Positions 32,059 through 41,245 are shown, numbered from the stretch's first letter. The stretch: DNA of 64,000 nucleotides from UBA6522 sp965262365 (GCA_965262365.1 OZ253541.1:248001-312000), one strand, 5' to 3'. Numbers and translations: made by a program. The notes: generated by a model from the sequence alone, not told the origin.

Positions 32059-32571
32059 TTACCAGCAGGTGCCATCAAGATCGGGAAAGGCGCCGCGCTG
32101 ACCAGCGGAATCGATGGCAAATCTCGCACATGCTCCGTCCTGGCTCATATCGATGTCGTTCAGACCACCGCCTGGCGTTGGCACGGCGATGGCCTGATAG
32201 GTGGCGGTATCGGCTATGGGGACACTCAGGGTATAGACACCGTTGTCGCTGACACCGGTCCCGAAACCCAGCAACGTCAGATCGTCGGTATAGGTGTTGT
32301 TCTGCAGGTAATGGCGTTCCTGGTTCGCGGCGAGCCGCAGCAACGCGGTTTTTGCTTCCGTGCGATGGGCCCGGATGACGTATTGGCGATAGGACGGAAC
32401 GGCGACGGCGGCGAGAATGCCGATGATCAGCAGGACGACCATCAGCTCGATCAGTGTCAATCCGGCAATCCGGCTGACGGATTTGGGATGCAAACTCGAG
32501 TCGCCGGCGGTTCGCTTTCGGAACCCTACAGTCTGGTCAGGGCTGGCGCGCGCGGTCTTCGACGCTCTCAA
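32059..32571 (-). CDS. pilE: Type IV minor pilin PilE
   Basis: 170 residues as drawn from a TTG that overlaps the pilY1 stop. A TTG at 32493 would give a more usual 10-residue leader (HPKSVSRIAG). The prepilin peptidase site is G-LTLIELMVV, with Glu at +5 and the hydrophobic helix VVLLIIGILAAVAVPSYRQY. Then TEAKTALLRLAANQERHYLQNNTYTDDL follows, and the C-terminus ends with paired Cys (CARFAIDS...GTCW) of the disulfide loop. It takes part in the priming complex of the type IV pilus. Last gene of the cluster. Confidence 0.93.
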   Translation of the reverse strand: MRASKTARASPDQTVGFRKRTAGDSSLHPKSVSRIAGLTLIELMVVLLIIGILAAVAVPSYRQYVIRAHRTEAKTALLRLAANQERHYLQNNTYTDDLTLLGFGTGVSDNGVYTLSVPIADTATYQAIAVPTPGGGLNDIDMSQDGACARFAIDSAGQRGAFPDLDGTCW

Positions 32572-35500
32572 TTGCCCGTCTCCTGTCTCCAGTAGGTACG
32601 CACCGGAGCGTTATCGAATCCGGTTGGCAGGCAGGTCATTCCGACGCAGGCCAGGGGCGGCGGTGAGCATTCGGCGCCGACACAGTCAGGATCCTCGGGC
32701 GGCGGAAACAGGAAAACGGCCTCACCGGCAATCGATCCGGGCACCTCAATTGAACGATCGGCTTCCGTGAGTTGCGAATCGTCCCCCAGTAGGTCGAAGT
32801 TGCGCACGGGATCGCCGTTGAAGAGGTCCACGACGAAGAGCCGATTGGAGCCGGGCGCCGGCTGGCAATTGTCGATGCTGCCTTGAGCGTCGGCCGCGGG
32901 CGTGAAGGTCGTGAAGAATATACGGTTATTGAACGTGCGGCTCTGCGCCAGGACTTTCTCGCCTCGCCAGCCGCCCTCATCGAGATCGAGCCGCCAACCC
33001 GGACTGCTGAACGGGATCGACTGTTGCAGGTTGCCGGTGATGTCTACCAGGTCGGCGCCTGTGACTGGAGTCATGGTTTCGTACTCGCTCTGAGACAGCG
33101 ACTCGAAGACGGCATGGTCCCGCAACGCGAAAAAGCGATCGTGGGTGGCAAGGCTGTTGGGACGCGCTCGATGCCCGGAGCCGATACCGATGTGGATGAA
33201 CCGTTGTGTACCGCGTCCCGCCAGGGCCACGTCGGGGGCATAGTAGAAGCGTCGTGTCTCGGCCGCGTCGGGCGAGTCGTCCGGCGCGCCGCCGAGTTGG
33301 GCGATCACGCCGCCGGTGATGAGGCTGGCAGGCGGCCTGCCGTTGAATACGTCGAATCGCCAGACCTGGCCGCCCATGTCGCCGGCATAAAACCGGTCCG
33401 CAAATCCGTCGACGTCGAGGTCGATGACCCGTATATCCGCCGGAATGGAATAGCGCAGGTCTTCGGCCTCGAAATCCGCGCCGGATCGGCTCCCATGCCA
33501 GAGGAGGTGTCCGTCGAGCGCGTCGATAATGTAGATGGCATTGCCCTGCCGATCGGTGCTGTCGTCATGCCTGTCCTGGCTCGGGTCGTAACCGCCTCCC
33601 ACTACCAGCACCAGGGACCGCGCATTCTGTCCGGCTCCCTGGATCCGGATACGCGTCGGCACCGGCGTGGACCAGCTTTGTCCCAGGCCGGGCAACACGG
33701 TCGCGTCGAGCCGCCATAGAACCCGGGGTGAGCCAGGTCGTGAGACATCAAGTCCGTAATAGAAGGCACCGCCTCGCCGCATGCCGAAGAACAGGTACAC
33801 ACGTTCGCCTTCCTCGGGCTCGATGACGCCATTGCCGTCGGCCTGGACATGGGCGCGGATGGTGCCGTCGATTCCGTAGTGCTTGTCCGGGGCCGCGTCG
33901 TTGGCACGGAGGAGCAACTGATCTTCGAGGAATTCCGGCGGGACGAACGCCCAGAGCTCGGTGCCCGTCTGCGCGTCGAAGGCGTGGAGGAAACCGTCGT
34001 TGGTGCCTGCAAAAATGACTTGATCCGCCGGGTCGGGACTCATGACGGTTCCTCCATAGGTGATCGATACGGGTTTGCCGTGAAGGGGATCGCCCATGCG
34101 GGAAGGCCACTCGCCAGGGCGCGGGTTGCGTTCGGCAAGCGATCCGCGAATGAAGTCGATGAGTTCGTCCCGAGCGGGATCGCCGGGGTCGCCAATGCCG
34201 AGCAACGCCTCGTCGATCAGCCCGTTGGACCGCTGCACGGCGTTGTCGGGATGGGTCAATTGGGCTTCGCCCAGGTACGTATAGACGTTGCGCGAGCCCG
34301 AATCGGGAATCCGTTCCGCCGCGCCGCCCAGAGCCACATCCTCACCGTCGGCCCCGGTAGACCAGAAGCTCCGCGAATCGGGCAGAAACCACCCGCTTAG
34401 CGGATCGATGGCCGGGAGGCCCCTGGCGTCCAGGATCGCTCCGTCGGAACCGCGCAAGCGATACTTCTTGATGTTGCCGGGCCAATGAGTGCTGCCGGCG
34501 GCGCGAAACACCGCCAGGTAGAGTTCGTCGCCGTTGCGCAGCCGGTTGAAGGCGTCCACCGGCACGGTCGCTGCGGTAAAGCTGGCCTGAGTTTCCCGAA
34601 TCGACGTGACAATGTTGGTCAGTGCGGCCTGGAGGGACGCACCGTCGTCCGTTGTGAGGTACGCGCCGCCGCCTCTCGCCGCCGTGGCTGCAAGCAGCGG
34701 GTCGTCGGCGGTGAAGCCGACCACGTAGGTGGCCACGTCCTGTTTGCCGGGGCCTGTGGGGTCGAAATCCGTCGCGAACAGGTACGCTGCCATGTCGTCC
34801 AGGCAGGCGCCGTCGCCGGTCCCGTCGCAAAGCGATCCCACCGAGTCGGAAAAGCCGGGCAGGGCCTTGATTCTGTCGTCGGCGTCCGCGTCCCGTGTAG
34901 GGGTCCCGTCGGTCAGAAGCACAACGAAGTTTTTCTGGCACCCGAATCGAGTGGGCGACGCGTAGCGCGTGCCACCGCTGTTCGGGTCCCGGGACCGGGC
35001 CACCGAGACTTGTGTGCCATGTCCGTCGCCATAGTGGACGCCGCGGCCTGCGTAATATTGACCGGCCTCGTAGAGGGTTTCGGCAAGTGGAGTCCAGCCT
35101 TGTGCCGTCAGTCCGCGGATTTCGTTGACCAGCCCCACTCGGGCCGTGTCGATGTCTTCGATTGGGTAGAGAACCGATCCGCCCTGGTCGAAATTGGTGG
35201 CCATCAGGCCGACATTGACTCCATCGAGCCGGGTCAGCAGGGTCGTGGCGACGTCCTGCAATACGAGATGGCGAGTTCCCGGAACCGCGGGTGGGCCGTG
35301 GAACCAATTGAGGAAGTTGCCATCGTAGACGGTGTAGAGGCGATCCGTCGGTCGCTGTCCCCAGGGGATTTCCTCGCGCGGGTCGGTGCTCCAGGGGCGA
35401 TTGACGTCGCCATCGCGGGCGAAAACGGCGAGGGGGTCCGTGCCGTCGCCGTGGCGTCCGCCATCGTCTTCGCACTCCACCAGGCGGTCTTTCTCCCCCT

Positions 35501-35960
35501 CGTCCAGACGCTCCCAGCGGCCGTCCCCGGCCGGCGCGTATTGGACGAAGCGGTCGGTGTGGCTGCCGTCGCCCTGGCTGAATGCGTCCAGGCTTGTCCG
35601 GCACGCCAGCGCCGCGCGCTCGAACCAGCGATCGGTCGAGCACTGCGGAGGTTCTCCAATGCCCGTGCGCCAGTAGACCCGCGCCGTATCGCAATGCCCG
35701 GTGTATTGAACGGCCAGATCGTAGCTCCCGCGCGTCTGGATCGCCTGTGCCAGGCTGGCGGAAGTGTCCACGATCAACAGCACGTTGGGCCTTGCGTCCG
35801 CAATGCGGCGGGTGTCCGTGACGAACAATTCCGTGTCGTCAGCCGAGGACGGCGTTACGGCGATCACCGCCCAGCATGCGGCGATTATCGCCCAGAATGC
35901 GGCAGATGCGATCCGGATCGGACCGAGTCTTGAGCGCGGGCGTGTCATTGCGGCTGACAT
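32568..35960 (-). CDS. pilY1: Type IV pilus tip/priming protein PilY1
   Basis: About 1130 residues from ATG 35960 (ATG 35948 also possible). A signal peptide (FWAIIAACWAVIAVTPSSA) is followed by a von Willebrand A domain with the MIDAS motif in NVLLIVDTSASL (about residue 60-70) and TDGTPTRDAD. The C-terminal half is the PilY1 beta-propeller, with IFAGTNDGFLHAFDAQTGTELWAFVPPE and a calcium loop DLDVDGFADRFYAGDMGGQVWRFD near residue 850. It sits at the pilus tip, mediates adhesion and primes pilus assembly with the minor pilins. No pilY2 is seen before pilE. Confidence 0.95.
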   Translation of the reverse strand: MSAAMTRPRSRLGPIRIASAAFWAIIAACWAVIAVTPSSADDTELFVTDTRRIADARPNVLLIVDTSASLAQAIQTRGSYDLAVQYTGHCDTARVYWRTGIGEPPQCSTDRWFERAALACRTSLDAFSQGDGSHTDRFVQYAPAGDGRWERLDEGEKDRLVECEDDGGRHGDGTDPLAVFARDGDVNRPWSTDPREEIPWGQRPTDRLYTVYDGNFLNWFHGPPAVPGTRHLVLQDVATTLLTRLDGVNVGLMATNFDQGGSVLYPIEDIDTARVGLVNEIRGLTAQGWTPLAETLYEAGQYYAGRGVHYGDGHGTQVSVARSRDPNSGGTRYASPTRFGCQKNFVVLLTDGTPTRDADADDRIKALPGFSDSVGSLCDGTGDGACLDDMAAYLFATDFDPTGPGKQDVATYVVGFTADDPLLAATAARGGGAYLTTDDGASLQAALTNIVTSIRETQASFTAATVPVDAFNRLRNGDELYLAVFRAAGSTHWPGNIKKYRLRGSDGAILDARGLPAIDPLSGWFLPDSRSFWSTGADGEDVALGGAAERIPDSGSRNVYTYLGEAQLTHPDNAVQRSNGLIDEALLGIGDPGDPARDELIDFIRGSLAERNPRPGEWPSRMGDPLHGKPVSITYGGTVMSPDPADQVIFAGTNDGFLHAFDAQTGTELWAFVPPEFLEDQLLLRANDAAPDKHYGIDGTIRAHVQADGNGVIEPEEGERVYLFFGMRRGGAFYYGLDVSRPGSPRVLWRLDATVLPGLGQSWSTPVPTRIRIQGAGQNARSLVLVVGGGYDPSQDRHDDSTDRQGNAIYIIDALDGHLLWHGSRSGADFEAEDLRYSIPADIRVIDLDVDGFADRFYAGDMGGQVWRFDVFNGRPPASLITGGVIAQLGGAPDDSPDAAETRRFYYAPDVALAGRGTQRFIHIGIGSGHRARPNSLATHDRFFALRDHAVFESLSQSEYETMTPVTGADLVDITGNLQQSIPFSSPGWRLDLDEGGWRGEKVLAQSRTFNNRIFFTTFTPAADAQGSIDNCQPAPGSNRLFVVDLFNGDPVRNFDLLGDDSQLTEADRSIEVPGSIAGEAVFLFPPPEDPDCVGAECSPPPLACVGMTCLPTGFDNAPVRTYWRQETGN

Positions 35961-35988
35961 GCGGACATTGCGATTCACGACAAGGCGG

Positions 35989-36462
35989 TCAGGTACCGGG
36001 GGCGCCGGCCGGTCCCAGGACGAAGAAGCCCTGGCGCTGGGTCGAAACGGCATTTCGAGGTCCTGTCCCCACCGCCGTGATCTCGAAGTGGAACGCCTGC
36101 AGCCCGGTCGATCCCTCACCCAGGCTGAAGGCCGCGTCCGGCACGGGCGTTGACTCGGAAAAGGCGATCACGGCCTCGGTGGCTGCGCCACTGTCGTCGA
36201 GTTGGGTCCGGGGAAGGGCGCCCGGTGATTCCACGCTGAAGCCCGCTCGGGCGATGGCCAGGTCAATGCCGGTTGAGGCGGCCTGAAACGCCAGGTCGTA
36301 GGAGGTCACGTTGCCCGCCATGACGATCTGCAGCGTCGCCGTATTCATGGCGGATGCGGTGACCAGCGTTATGGCCGTGAGCAATACCAGCGCGACCACC
36401 AGGGCGATGCCCGGTTGCCGTTGGTTGTCGAGCCCGTTGCCTCGGCGCGTAGGGGCCATCAT
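35989..36462 (-). CDS. pilX: Type IV minor pilin PilX
   Basis: 157 residues. QPGIALVVALVLLTAITLVTASAMNTATLQIVMAGN is the PilX helix. The GIALVVALVLL cleavage region lacks the Glu5 found in other pilins, as is typical of PilX. AFQAASTGIDLAIARAG follows, and the C-terminus has VGTGPRNAVSTQRQGFFVLGP. Its start overlaps the pilW stop by ATGA. It is a bridging subunit of the pilus priming complex. Confidence 0.9.
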   Translation of the reverse strand: MMAPTRRGNGLDNQRQPGIALVVALVLLTAITLVTASAMNTATLQIVMAGNVTSYDLAFQAASTGIDLAIARAGFSVESPGALPRTQLDDSGAATEAVIAFSESTPVPDAAFSLGEGSTGLQAFHFEITAVGTGPRNAVSTQRQGFFVLGPAGAPGT

Positions 36463-37577
36463 GACGACGATCTCGCATTACGCAATTGAATCGTGCGGGT
36501 CACGACGATGCGCCGATACGCGTCATTCGGAGCCGCTGGAGTCTGATCCGCGTAGTCATGCTCGCGAGTATCGGAAAACCCCTGTTCCGGGCGTTCCGCG
36601 CGCACGCGCAGCCAGATGCGCACTGCCAGCACACGGGCTTCGGGCAGGAACGCCGGATCTTCGGGATCGAGCAGCGGATGCCCCGGGTTGATGTAGCGAT
36701 TCACCGAACCCCGGCCTGCCGCCCCAACCCGGTCCGTATCCACTCCGAACTGGACCTGGAGATCCTCGACGCCCGGAACGACCTCCTGGTCGACCAGTCT
36801 TGGACCCAGCGAACTGCCTGCCAGCGTCTTCATGCGCAGTGACGGAACCGGGTTACCCGGTGTATCCAGCGAGGAGCCCTGGCTGACGTAGTAACCGCGG
36901 CTCAGCAGTTGAAAGGACTGAGCCTGCGATGTCGGCGATCCCGGAGGCGGCGCCGTGCCATCGAAAATGAGCCCGCGCCCGAAGCGCGCAGTCTGCAGGT
37001 ACAGCGTTCCCGGACGCATTTCGACCGGCGGCGTAGGGAGTTCGCTTGTGCGCCTCACCACCAGCGTATCGGCATTGGGTTGAGCTTGCCCGTTCGGCGA
37101 GCAACCGGTCCAGCCGAAGGCGTTGTTGGTTCCTGCCACTGGAGAACCAAGATCGATCGCCCAGTTGCGTCCGCAGTCGTTGCGAACGGCAAGCCCGGGG
37201 GGGATCGGCTGCGTGTGAGAAGCGCGATTTGCAATGTCGCCCGGGCGCGTGGTCAGTCCGAAATGCCCGGCCATGCGCACGTCGTCCTCCAGAAAGGCCA
37301 GGGCCAGCCTGGCGTGCTCCTGCAGGCGAGAAGTGGATTCGTTCACCCGGAACGCCGCCTGTCCCTGGGTGAACACCGTCATGGCGCCGAGCAGGAGGAA
37401 GGATCCCAGGGCCATGGCGACCATCAGTTCGATCAGAGTCATCCCGTGAATGTTTGACAGCCCGTGGCAAAAGTCCCGCGGCGTTCGACCGGCGATGCAA
37501 TCCGGCCGGCTGCGTTGCCCGTCGGTCAAATTTTCCCGAACCGAAGTCATGGGTCGCCCGGACCGCGTGCCAATCAT
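36459..37577 (-). CDS. pilW: Type IV minor pilin PilW
   Basis: 372 residues from ATG 37577, which overlaps the pilV stop (ATGA). A 35-residue leader precedes the cleavage and helix segment G-MTLIELMVAMALGSFLLLGAMTVF. Then RLQEHARLALAFLEDDVRMAGHFGL follows, standard for PilW. The downstream region includes VEDLQVQFGVDTD and a C-terminal RRIVVTRTIQLRN. It is a core minor pilin. The leader is longer than usual, so a start at 37550 (MTSVREN) is an alternative. Confidence 0.92.
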   Translation of the reverse strand: MIGTRSGRPMTSVRENLTDGQRSRPDCIAGRTPRDFCHGLSNIHGMTLIELMVAMALGSFLLLGAMTVFTQGQAAFRVNESTSRLQEHARLALAFLEDDVRMAGHFGLTTRPGDIANRASHTQPIPPGLAVRNDCGRNWAIDLGSPVAGTNNAFGWTGCSPNGQAQPNADTLVVRRTSELPTPPVEMRPGTLYLQTARFGRGLIFDGTAPPPGSPTSQAQSFQLLSRGYYVSQGSSLDTPGNPVPSLRMKTLAGSSLGPRLVDQEVVPGVEDLQVQFGVDTDRVGAAGRGSVNRYINPGHPLLDPEDPAFLPEARVLAVRIWLRVRAERPEQGFSDTREHDYADQTPAAPNDAYRRIVVTRTIQLRNARSSS

Positions 37578-38020
37578 CGTTGCCGGGCCCGAATCGAGAG
37601 TCGGTATTGGAGTTGTCCATGGCGGGGTTCCACCCACGAGACTTCAAGGCGATAACCCGGCGGCACGGATCCGGAATCGACCTGAATGCGCCAATCGCCA
37701 TCGGGCAGGCTGGCGCGAATTGTTCGCTCCCAGAGAAACAGGTCGTGAGCGGCCATCTGTTCAGGCGTGCAGTCGAGCGCCTCTCCCACATCGGCGGCGC
37801 ACCGGTTGTCGCTGCCGGCCCCGGCGTATGCGTCAAGGCCGAGCGGATTGCTGCGGATTCGCTCGGCCATGTCCGCGGCCAGATTGGCGGCGTGACCGCG
37901 GTAATTCGAGGTCCGCCCGGCGCTCATGCCCTGAGCTTGCAGCGCGGCGATGCCGAGCAGGCCGACAGAAAGGACCACCAGCGCTACCAGCGTTTCCACC
38001 AGGCTCAGTCCACTCTGCAT
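37574..38020 (-). CDS. pilV: Type IV minor pilin PilV
   Basis: 148 residues. The short leader MQSG precedes LSLVETLVALVVLSVGLLGIAALQAQGM, the PilV helix with Glu5. Then YRGHAANLAADMAERIRSNP and a Cys pair (CAADVGEALDC) follow. It lies 24 bp after fimT and overlaps pilW. It takes part in the initiation complex of the type IV pilus. Confidence 0.93.
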   Translation of the reverse strand: MQSGLSLVETLVALVVLSVGLLGIAALQAQGMSAGRTSNYRGHAANLAADMAERIRSNPLGLDAYAGAGSDNRCAADVGEALDCTPEQMAAHDLFLWERTIRASLPDGDWRIQVDSGSVPPGYRLEVSWVEPRHGQLQYRLSIRARQR

Positions 38021-38044
38021 GGCTGCGCACTCACAATTCGCAGG

Positions 38045-38563
38045 TCAAGGGAGGCATGCCGTGCCGTTGTGGGTGACACGCGGCCGGCCGGTGAAGCTCA
38101 CGACTACCGCTCGCGCCTGGTCCGCGCCGCGACGATCGCAAAACGTGACCGTGCCGTTGGTGCTGCGCCGACCGAAGGGCCGGAACTCGAACAGACGCCG
38201 ATTCGCAGTGATCTGCCCAGCCGTCTCCGGCTGATACGCGTACAGTTGCGGCTCATCCGCGTCACGCCGCGGCGGACTCTCGCTGCCGTCGTTCACGAAC
38301 ACCATCCAACCCTGGTCGAAATCCACATCCGAGCCACCGCAATTCGTGCCGTCGGCGGTCTTGCACAACACCACCGTCCGGCCGCGCTTGAACGCCTCAC
38401 CGCGGGCCAGTTGCACGGCGGTGATGAATCCGTTGACATCCGCCGTGCGACGGGCGTTCAGGATGAAGGCTCCGAGACCGGGGATTGCGGCCGCAGCCAG
38501 CACGGCGGCGACCATGAGCACCATCAGCAGTTCCAGCAGTGTGACGCCACGGCAACGATTCAT
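38045..38563 (-). CDS. fimT: FimT/GspH-type pseudopilin
   Basis: 172 residues from ATG 38563. The leader MNRCRG precedes VTLLELLMVLMVAAVLAAAAIPGL, followed by AVQLARGEAFKRGRTVVLC and the FxFRPxGR-like LFEFRPFGRRSTNGTVTFCDRRG motif of the GspH/FimT family. It is first in the cluster fimT-pilV-pilW-pilX-pilY1-pilE. It could equally be called fimU. FimT/FimU proteins are minor pilins, some with DNA-binding tails for natural transformation. Confidence 0.9.
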   Translation of the reverse strand: MNRCRGVTLLELLMVLMVAAVLAAAAIPGLGAFILNARRTADVNGFITAVQLARGEAFKRGRTVVLCKTADGTNCGGSDVDFDQGWMVFVNDGSESPPRRDADEPQLYAYQPETAGQITANRRLFEFRPFGRRSTNGTVTFCDRRGADQARAVVVSFTGRPRVTHNGTACLP

Positions 38564-38817
38564 GTACTTGCTTCCAGAAACGATGGGTTGCAGCGTAAGC
38601 GGAGCAGGGGTGGTGACGTCAGTGCTGAATTTGGGCGATTCGGGGGGAAATGCGGAGCGCGGTGTGATCAAGAGCGGCCGAGTGGTCAAAGCAAGCTCCA
38701 CGCTTGTTCAGGAGACGCGGGGGCGGGCGCGGTCAACCGGCAGCGTGACTCACGGGGCTGAAACTATGGGCAAGGCGGCCAATAAAAAGGATAATGTGCC
38801 GCCTTCGCCAGATCTTT
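38564..38817. other. Promoter region of the pilin cluster and tRNA leader
   Basis: About 250 bp between divergent fimT and tRNA-Thr. I see no gene. An AT-rich stretch aataaaaaggataatg at 38781-38796 just before the tRNA could supply its -10 region. Confidence 0.4.
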
Positions 38818-38893
38818 GCCGGTGTAGCTCAGGCGGTAGAGCAACGCATTCGTAATGCGTGGGTCGGCGGTTCGAATCCGTCCACCGGCACCA
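38818..38893 (+). tRNA. tRNA-Thr (CGT anticodon)
   Basis: 76 nt with encoded CCA. Acceptor stem gccggtg/caccggc, D arm tagctcaggcggtagagca, anticodon stem acgca/tgcgt with loop ttCGTaa, and T arm ggcggttcgaatccgtc are all complete. Phage-type integrase remnants start about 170 bp downstream, so the gene has served as an integration target. Confidence 0.97.
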
Positions 38894-39063
38894 GAACTTT
38901 CCGCATCGAACCGCCACGGTCCGCCATGGGCCGACAACACCCTGATTTACAATAAAAAACAATAACTTGATCTCAAAAACTCCGCTTGCCAACCACGCCC
39001 GAATTCGCTACATTTCGAATCCGCATGTTGGGAAATTCGTGGGGAAAACGCGAGGGGAAAAAC

Positions 39064-39249
39064 GTGGGGAACGGCAAGCTTACGGTCAAAATGGTCCGGG
39101 CCATCAACCGCCCCGGCATGTAAGGCGACGGCAATACGCTGTACCTCAATGTTGCGCCCGGCGGCTCCAAACAATGGATCCAGCGCCTCACCATCAACGG
39201 CAAGCGCCACGACATCGGGCTCGGCGGCTGCCGTTACGTGACCCTTGCG
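39064..39249 (+). pseudogene. Integrase N-terminal fragment (arm-type DNA-binding, DUF4102)
   Basis: GTG start. GKLTVKMVRAINRPGM, then a TAA where Tyr is expected (GM*GDG), then NTLYLNVAPGGSKQWIQRL and INGKRHDIGLGGCRYVTLA. This is the N-terminal domain of P4-type tyrosine integrases. The core and catalytic domains are gone: at 39250 the sequence switches to a transcription-regulator fragment. It marks a decayed island at tRNA-Thr. Confidence 0.85.
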
Positions 39250-39251
39250 TG

Positions 39252-39668
39252 GACCGCGCACCGCTCTATTGCGACGAGGATTGCATCCTGACCTCCGCCG
39301 GTAGCGCTGCCGGCATCGATCTCTGTCTGCACATCGTGCGCAGCGACTACGGCACGGAAATCGCCGACCGCGTCGCGCGTCGCTTGGTCACACAGTACAC
39401 AACCGTGGCCGCAGCCCGGGAACTCGGCATGAGCCAACGCACGTTCCACCGCAAATTCCATGCGCTCACCGGTGAGAACTACGGGCTGTGGGTGTCGAGG
39501 CAACGCCTGGAGCGCGCGAAGAACCTGCTCCGCGAAACCGACTTGAATATTGAACAAATTACCGAAGCTTGCGGCTTTGCGTCGAGCGGATCCCTGCGGC
39601 GGCTTTTTCGTGACTCTACCGATGGGAGCCCGAGTGAGTACCGCAAGACGCACTCGCGTAGAACATGA
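39252..39668 (+). pseudogene. FtrA-like AraC-family regulator fragment
   Basis: The frame begins mid-domain with LYCDEDCILTSAGSAAGIDLCLHIVRSDYG and IADRVARRLV, the end of the DJ-1/PfpI-like (GATase1) domain of FtrA-type regulators. It then jumps to the AraC DNA-binding domain: TVAAARELGMSQRTFHRKFHALTG and ITEACGFASSGSLRRLFRDSTDGSPSEYRK. The linker and first HTH start are deleted, and the whole N-terminal half is missing. Not functional as it stands. Confidence 0.8.
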
Positions 39669-39671
39669 GCG

Positions 39672-40421
39672 TCACCGTCCACGGTTGCTCGGACTGCGTT
39701 TTTTCATGGCCTCAAACAGTGACGTTTTCGGTACCCCGTCATCGCCGAAGTTTGTCGGCTCAAGCCAACGTTCGATGATGCCGCCCACTTCCGGCCACTC
39801 ATCATCCAGGATCGAATACCACGTCGTATCGCGGTTCTTACCTTTGAAGATCAGATGATTGTAGAAGATGCCTTCGAACCGGAAACCGAGGCGAGCCGCA
39901 GCGTGGCGGGATCTCTCATTGAGAGAATTACAGCGCCACTGCATGCGTCTATAGCCGAGATCGTCCATCGCGTAGCGCAGCATGAGGTGCATGACCTCTG
40001 TTGAACCGCGTGTTCTTTGCAGCTCGGGGCCGAACCAGATGTTGCCAATCTCAATGATACCGTTCTGCGCATCTATATCGAGGAAGCTCGCTTGTCCGCA
40101 GATGCGATTGGTTGCAAGAGACCGGACAGCATAGAACACTGGATCGAGGCACGCCGATTGCTGGCGTAACACCGCGGCATAGGCTTCTTCTGTGGGCCAA
40201 GGGCCGGTGGTTAAGTAGTCCCAGATCCGAAGACCTTGTTCGCTATCATGTCCGGCTTGGTACAGTTCTTTGGCATGCCTTGCGGCATCCAGTGGCTCAA
40301 GTTGAACGGATGTGCCCTCCAGGATGATGCGCGCCGGCACCAGAGCTGAAGGCAAACGGCTGACGTCATCACCGGATAAGGGTCTTTCGAACAATGGCTC
40401 TAGTCCATCGATGGTCGACAT
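39672..40421 (-). CDS. GNAT family N-acetyltransferase (RimL-like)
   Basis: 249 residues from ATG 40421. VQLEPLDAARHAKELYQAG, FYAVRSLATNRICGQASFLDIDAQNGIIEIGNIWFGPELQRTRGSTEVMHLMLRYAMDDLGYRRMQWRCNSLNERSRHAAARLGFRFEGIF spans GNAT motifs C, D, A and B. A Q/RxxGxxG-type acetyl-CoA loop is replaced by LQRTRGSTE, as in the RimJ/RimL branch. It acetylates an amine of an unidentified small molecule or peptide. It appears intact but sits among decayed island genes. Confidence 0.85.
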   Translation of the reverse strand: MSTIDGLEPLFERPLSGDDVSRLPSALVPARIILEGTSVQLEPLDAARHAKELYQAGHDSEQGLRIWDYLTTGPWPTEEAYAAVLRQQSACLDPVFYAVRSLATNRICGQASFLDIDAQNGIIEIGNIWFGPELQRTRGSTEVMHLMLRYAMDDLGYRRMQWRCNSLNERSRHAAARLGFRFEGIFYNHLIFKGKNRDTTWYSILDDEWPEVGGIIERWLEPTNFGDDGVPKTSLFEAMKKRSPSNRGR

Positions 40422-40440
40422 CACCTATTTCCTCTAAACG

Positions 40441-40620
40441 CTGACGACATTCGGTCCCGGACCGTTGTAGCGTTGCACACTGTCCGTCGAAACTGGTTTC
40501 TGAATGGCCATGACACTCTCGTCCTCAATTGTATGGGACCCAAGATATTGTTTGTCCGGCATAGGACTATGTCCAATTTGTGTTCCGAAGGTGTGTTGGT
40601 GTACGTCGTCAGAACCTTTC
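40441..40620. other. Short non-coding stretch left of the IS3 element
   Basis: About 180 bp of lower GC content between the acetyltransferase and the IS3 inverted repeat. I find no supported gene. Confidence 0.5.
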
Positions 40621-40670
40621 GGACACAAAGGGCCTGGATTTAAGAGAGTACCCGGCTCATCCGGTTTCCT

Positions 40671-40755
40671 TCAAGCCACCTTGTGCTGACGGTGCAGCCG
40701 TCGGCGCTCGTTCATTGTCCGTTGTTTGATATTCCGGCGTATCTTCAGGATCTTC
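40671..40755 (-). pseudogene. IS3 transposase orfB, C-terminal end (severed by IS66)
   Basis: Minus-strand frame ILKIRRNIKQRTMNERRRLHRQHKVA ends TGA at 40671. It continues the GRGTKI end of the fragment at 43312-43687 once the IS66 element and one target duplication are removed. Confidence 0.8.
40748..40755. repeat. 8-bp target duplication, left copy
   Basis: ggatcttc immediately left of the IS66 end; the second copy is at 43312-43319. Eight bases is the IS66-family standard. Confidence 0.9.
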
Positions 40756-40834
40756 GTAAGCGCTGTGCTGACCCCACCTTCCTTTCGGTGAGTCATTGAG
40801 ATTGGATGACTCCTCTTAAATAGGGAGGAGTCCG

Positions 40835-41245
40835 ATGCGGAACGATGATCTGGATGCCAAGGGCAAGGACGTTGGCGGTTCGGCTGCGGCCAACGGAGCG
40901 GCGGCGGTTGGGAGGAAGCGAAAGAAGCGGCGAAGCTGGAGCGCGGAGAAGAAGATCCGGATCGCGCGGGAGAGTTTTTCTACCCAGGAGTCGGTGACGG
41001 CCGTGGCCCGGCGCTACGGGATCGCGCGCAACCGGTTATCGGCCTGGCGCAGTCTTCTGCGCCGGGGCAAGCTGGTGGCGCCGTCATCGGTGCAGGCGGA
41101 ACCGGCTGGGGCTTTTGCCGACGTTGAGGTGGAAGAACGCGCTTCGGTGGTGATTGAAGGACGCGGCGTGACGGTTCGCCTGGACGGGGTCACCGACACG
41201 GCCGGGATCGCGGCGATCGCCGTGGCGCTGGCGGGCACGTCGTGA
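40835..41245 (+). CDS. tnpA: IS66 accessory protein TnpA
   Basis: 136 residues after a gggagga site. RRSWSAEKKIRIARESFSTQESVTAVARRYGIARNRLSAWRSLLRRGKL is a transposase_8-type helix-turn-helix. The C-terminal part resembles IS66 OrfA (VVIEGRGVTVRLDGVTDTAGIAAIAVAL). It probably helps TnpC bind the ends. It overlaps tnpB by ATGA. Confidence 0.9.
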   Translation: MRNDDLDAKGKDVGGSAAANGAAAVGRKRKKRRSWSAEKKIRIARESFSTQESVTAVARRYGIARNRLSAWRSLLRRGKLVAPSSVQAEPAGAFADVEVEERASVVIEGRGVTVRLDGVTDTAGIAAIAVALAGTS

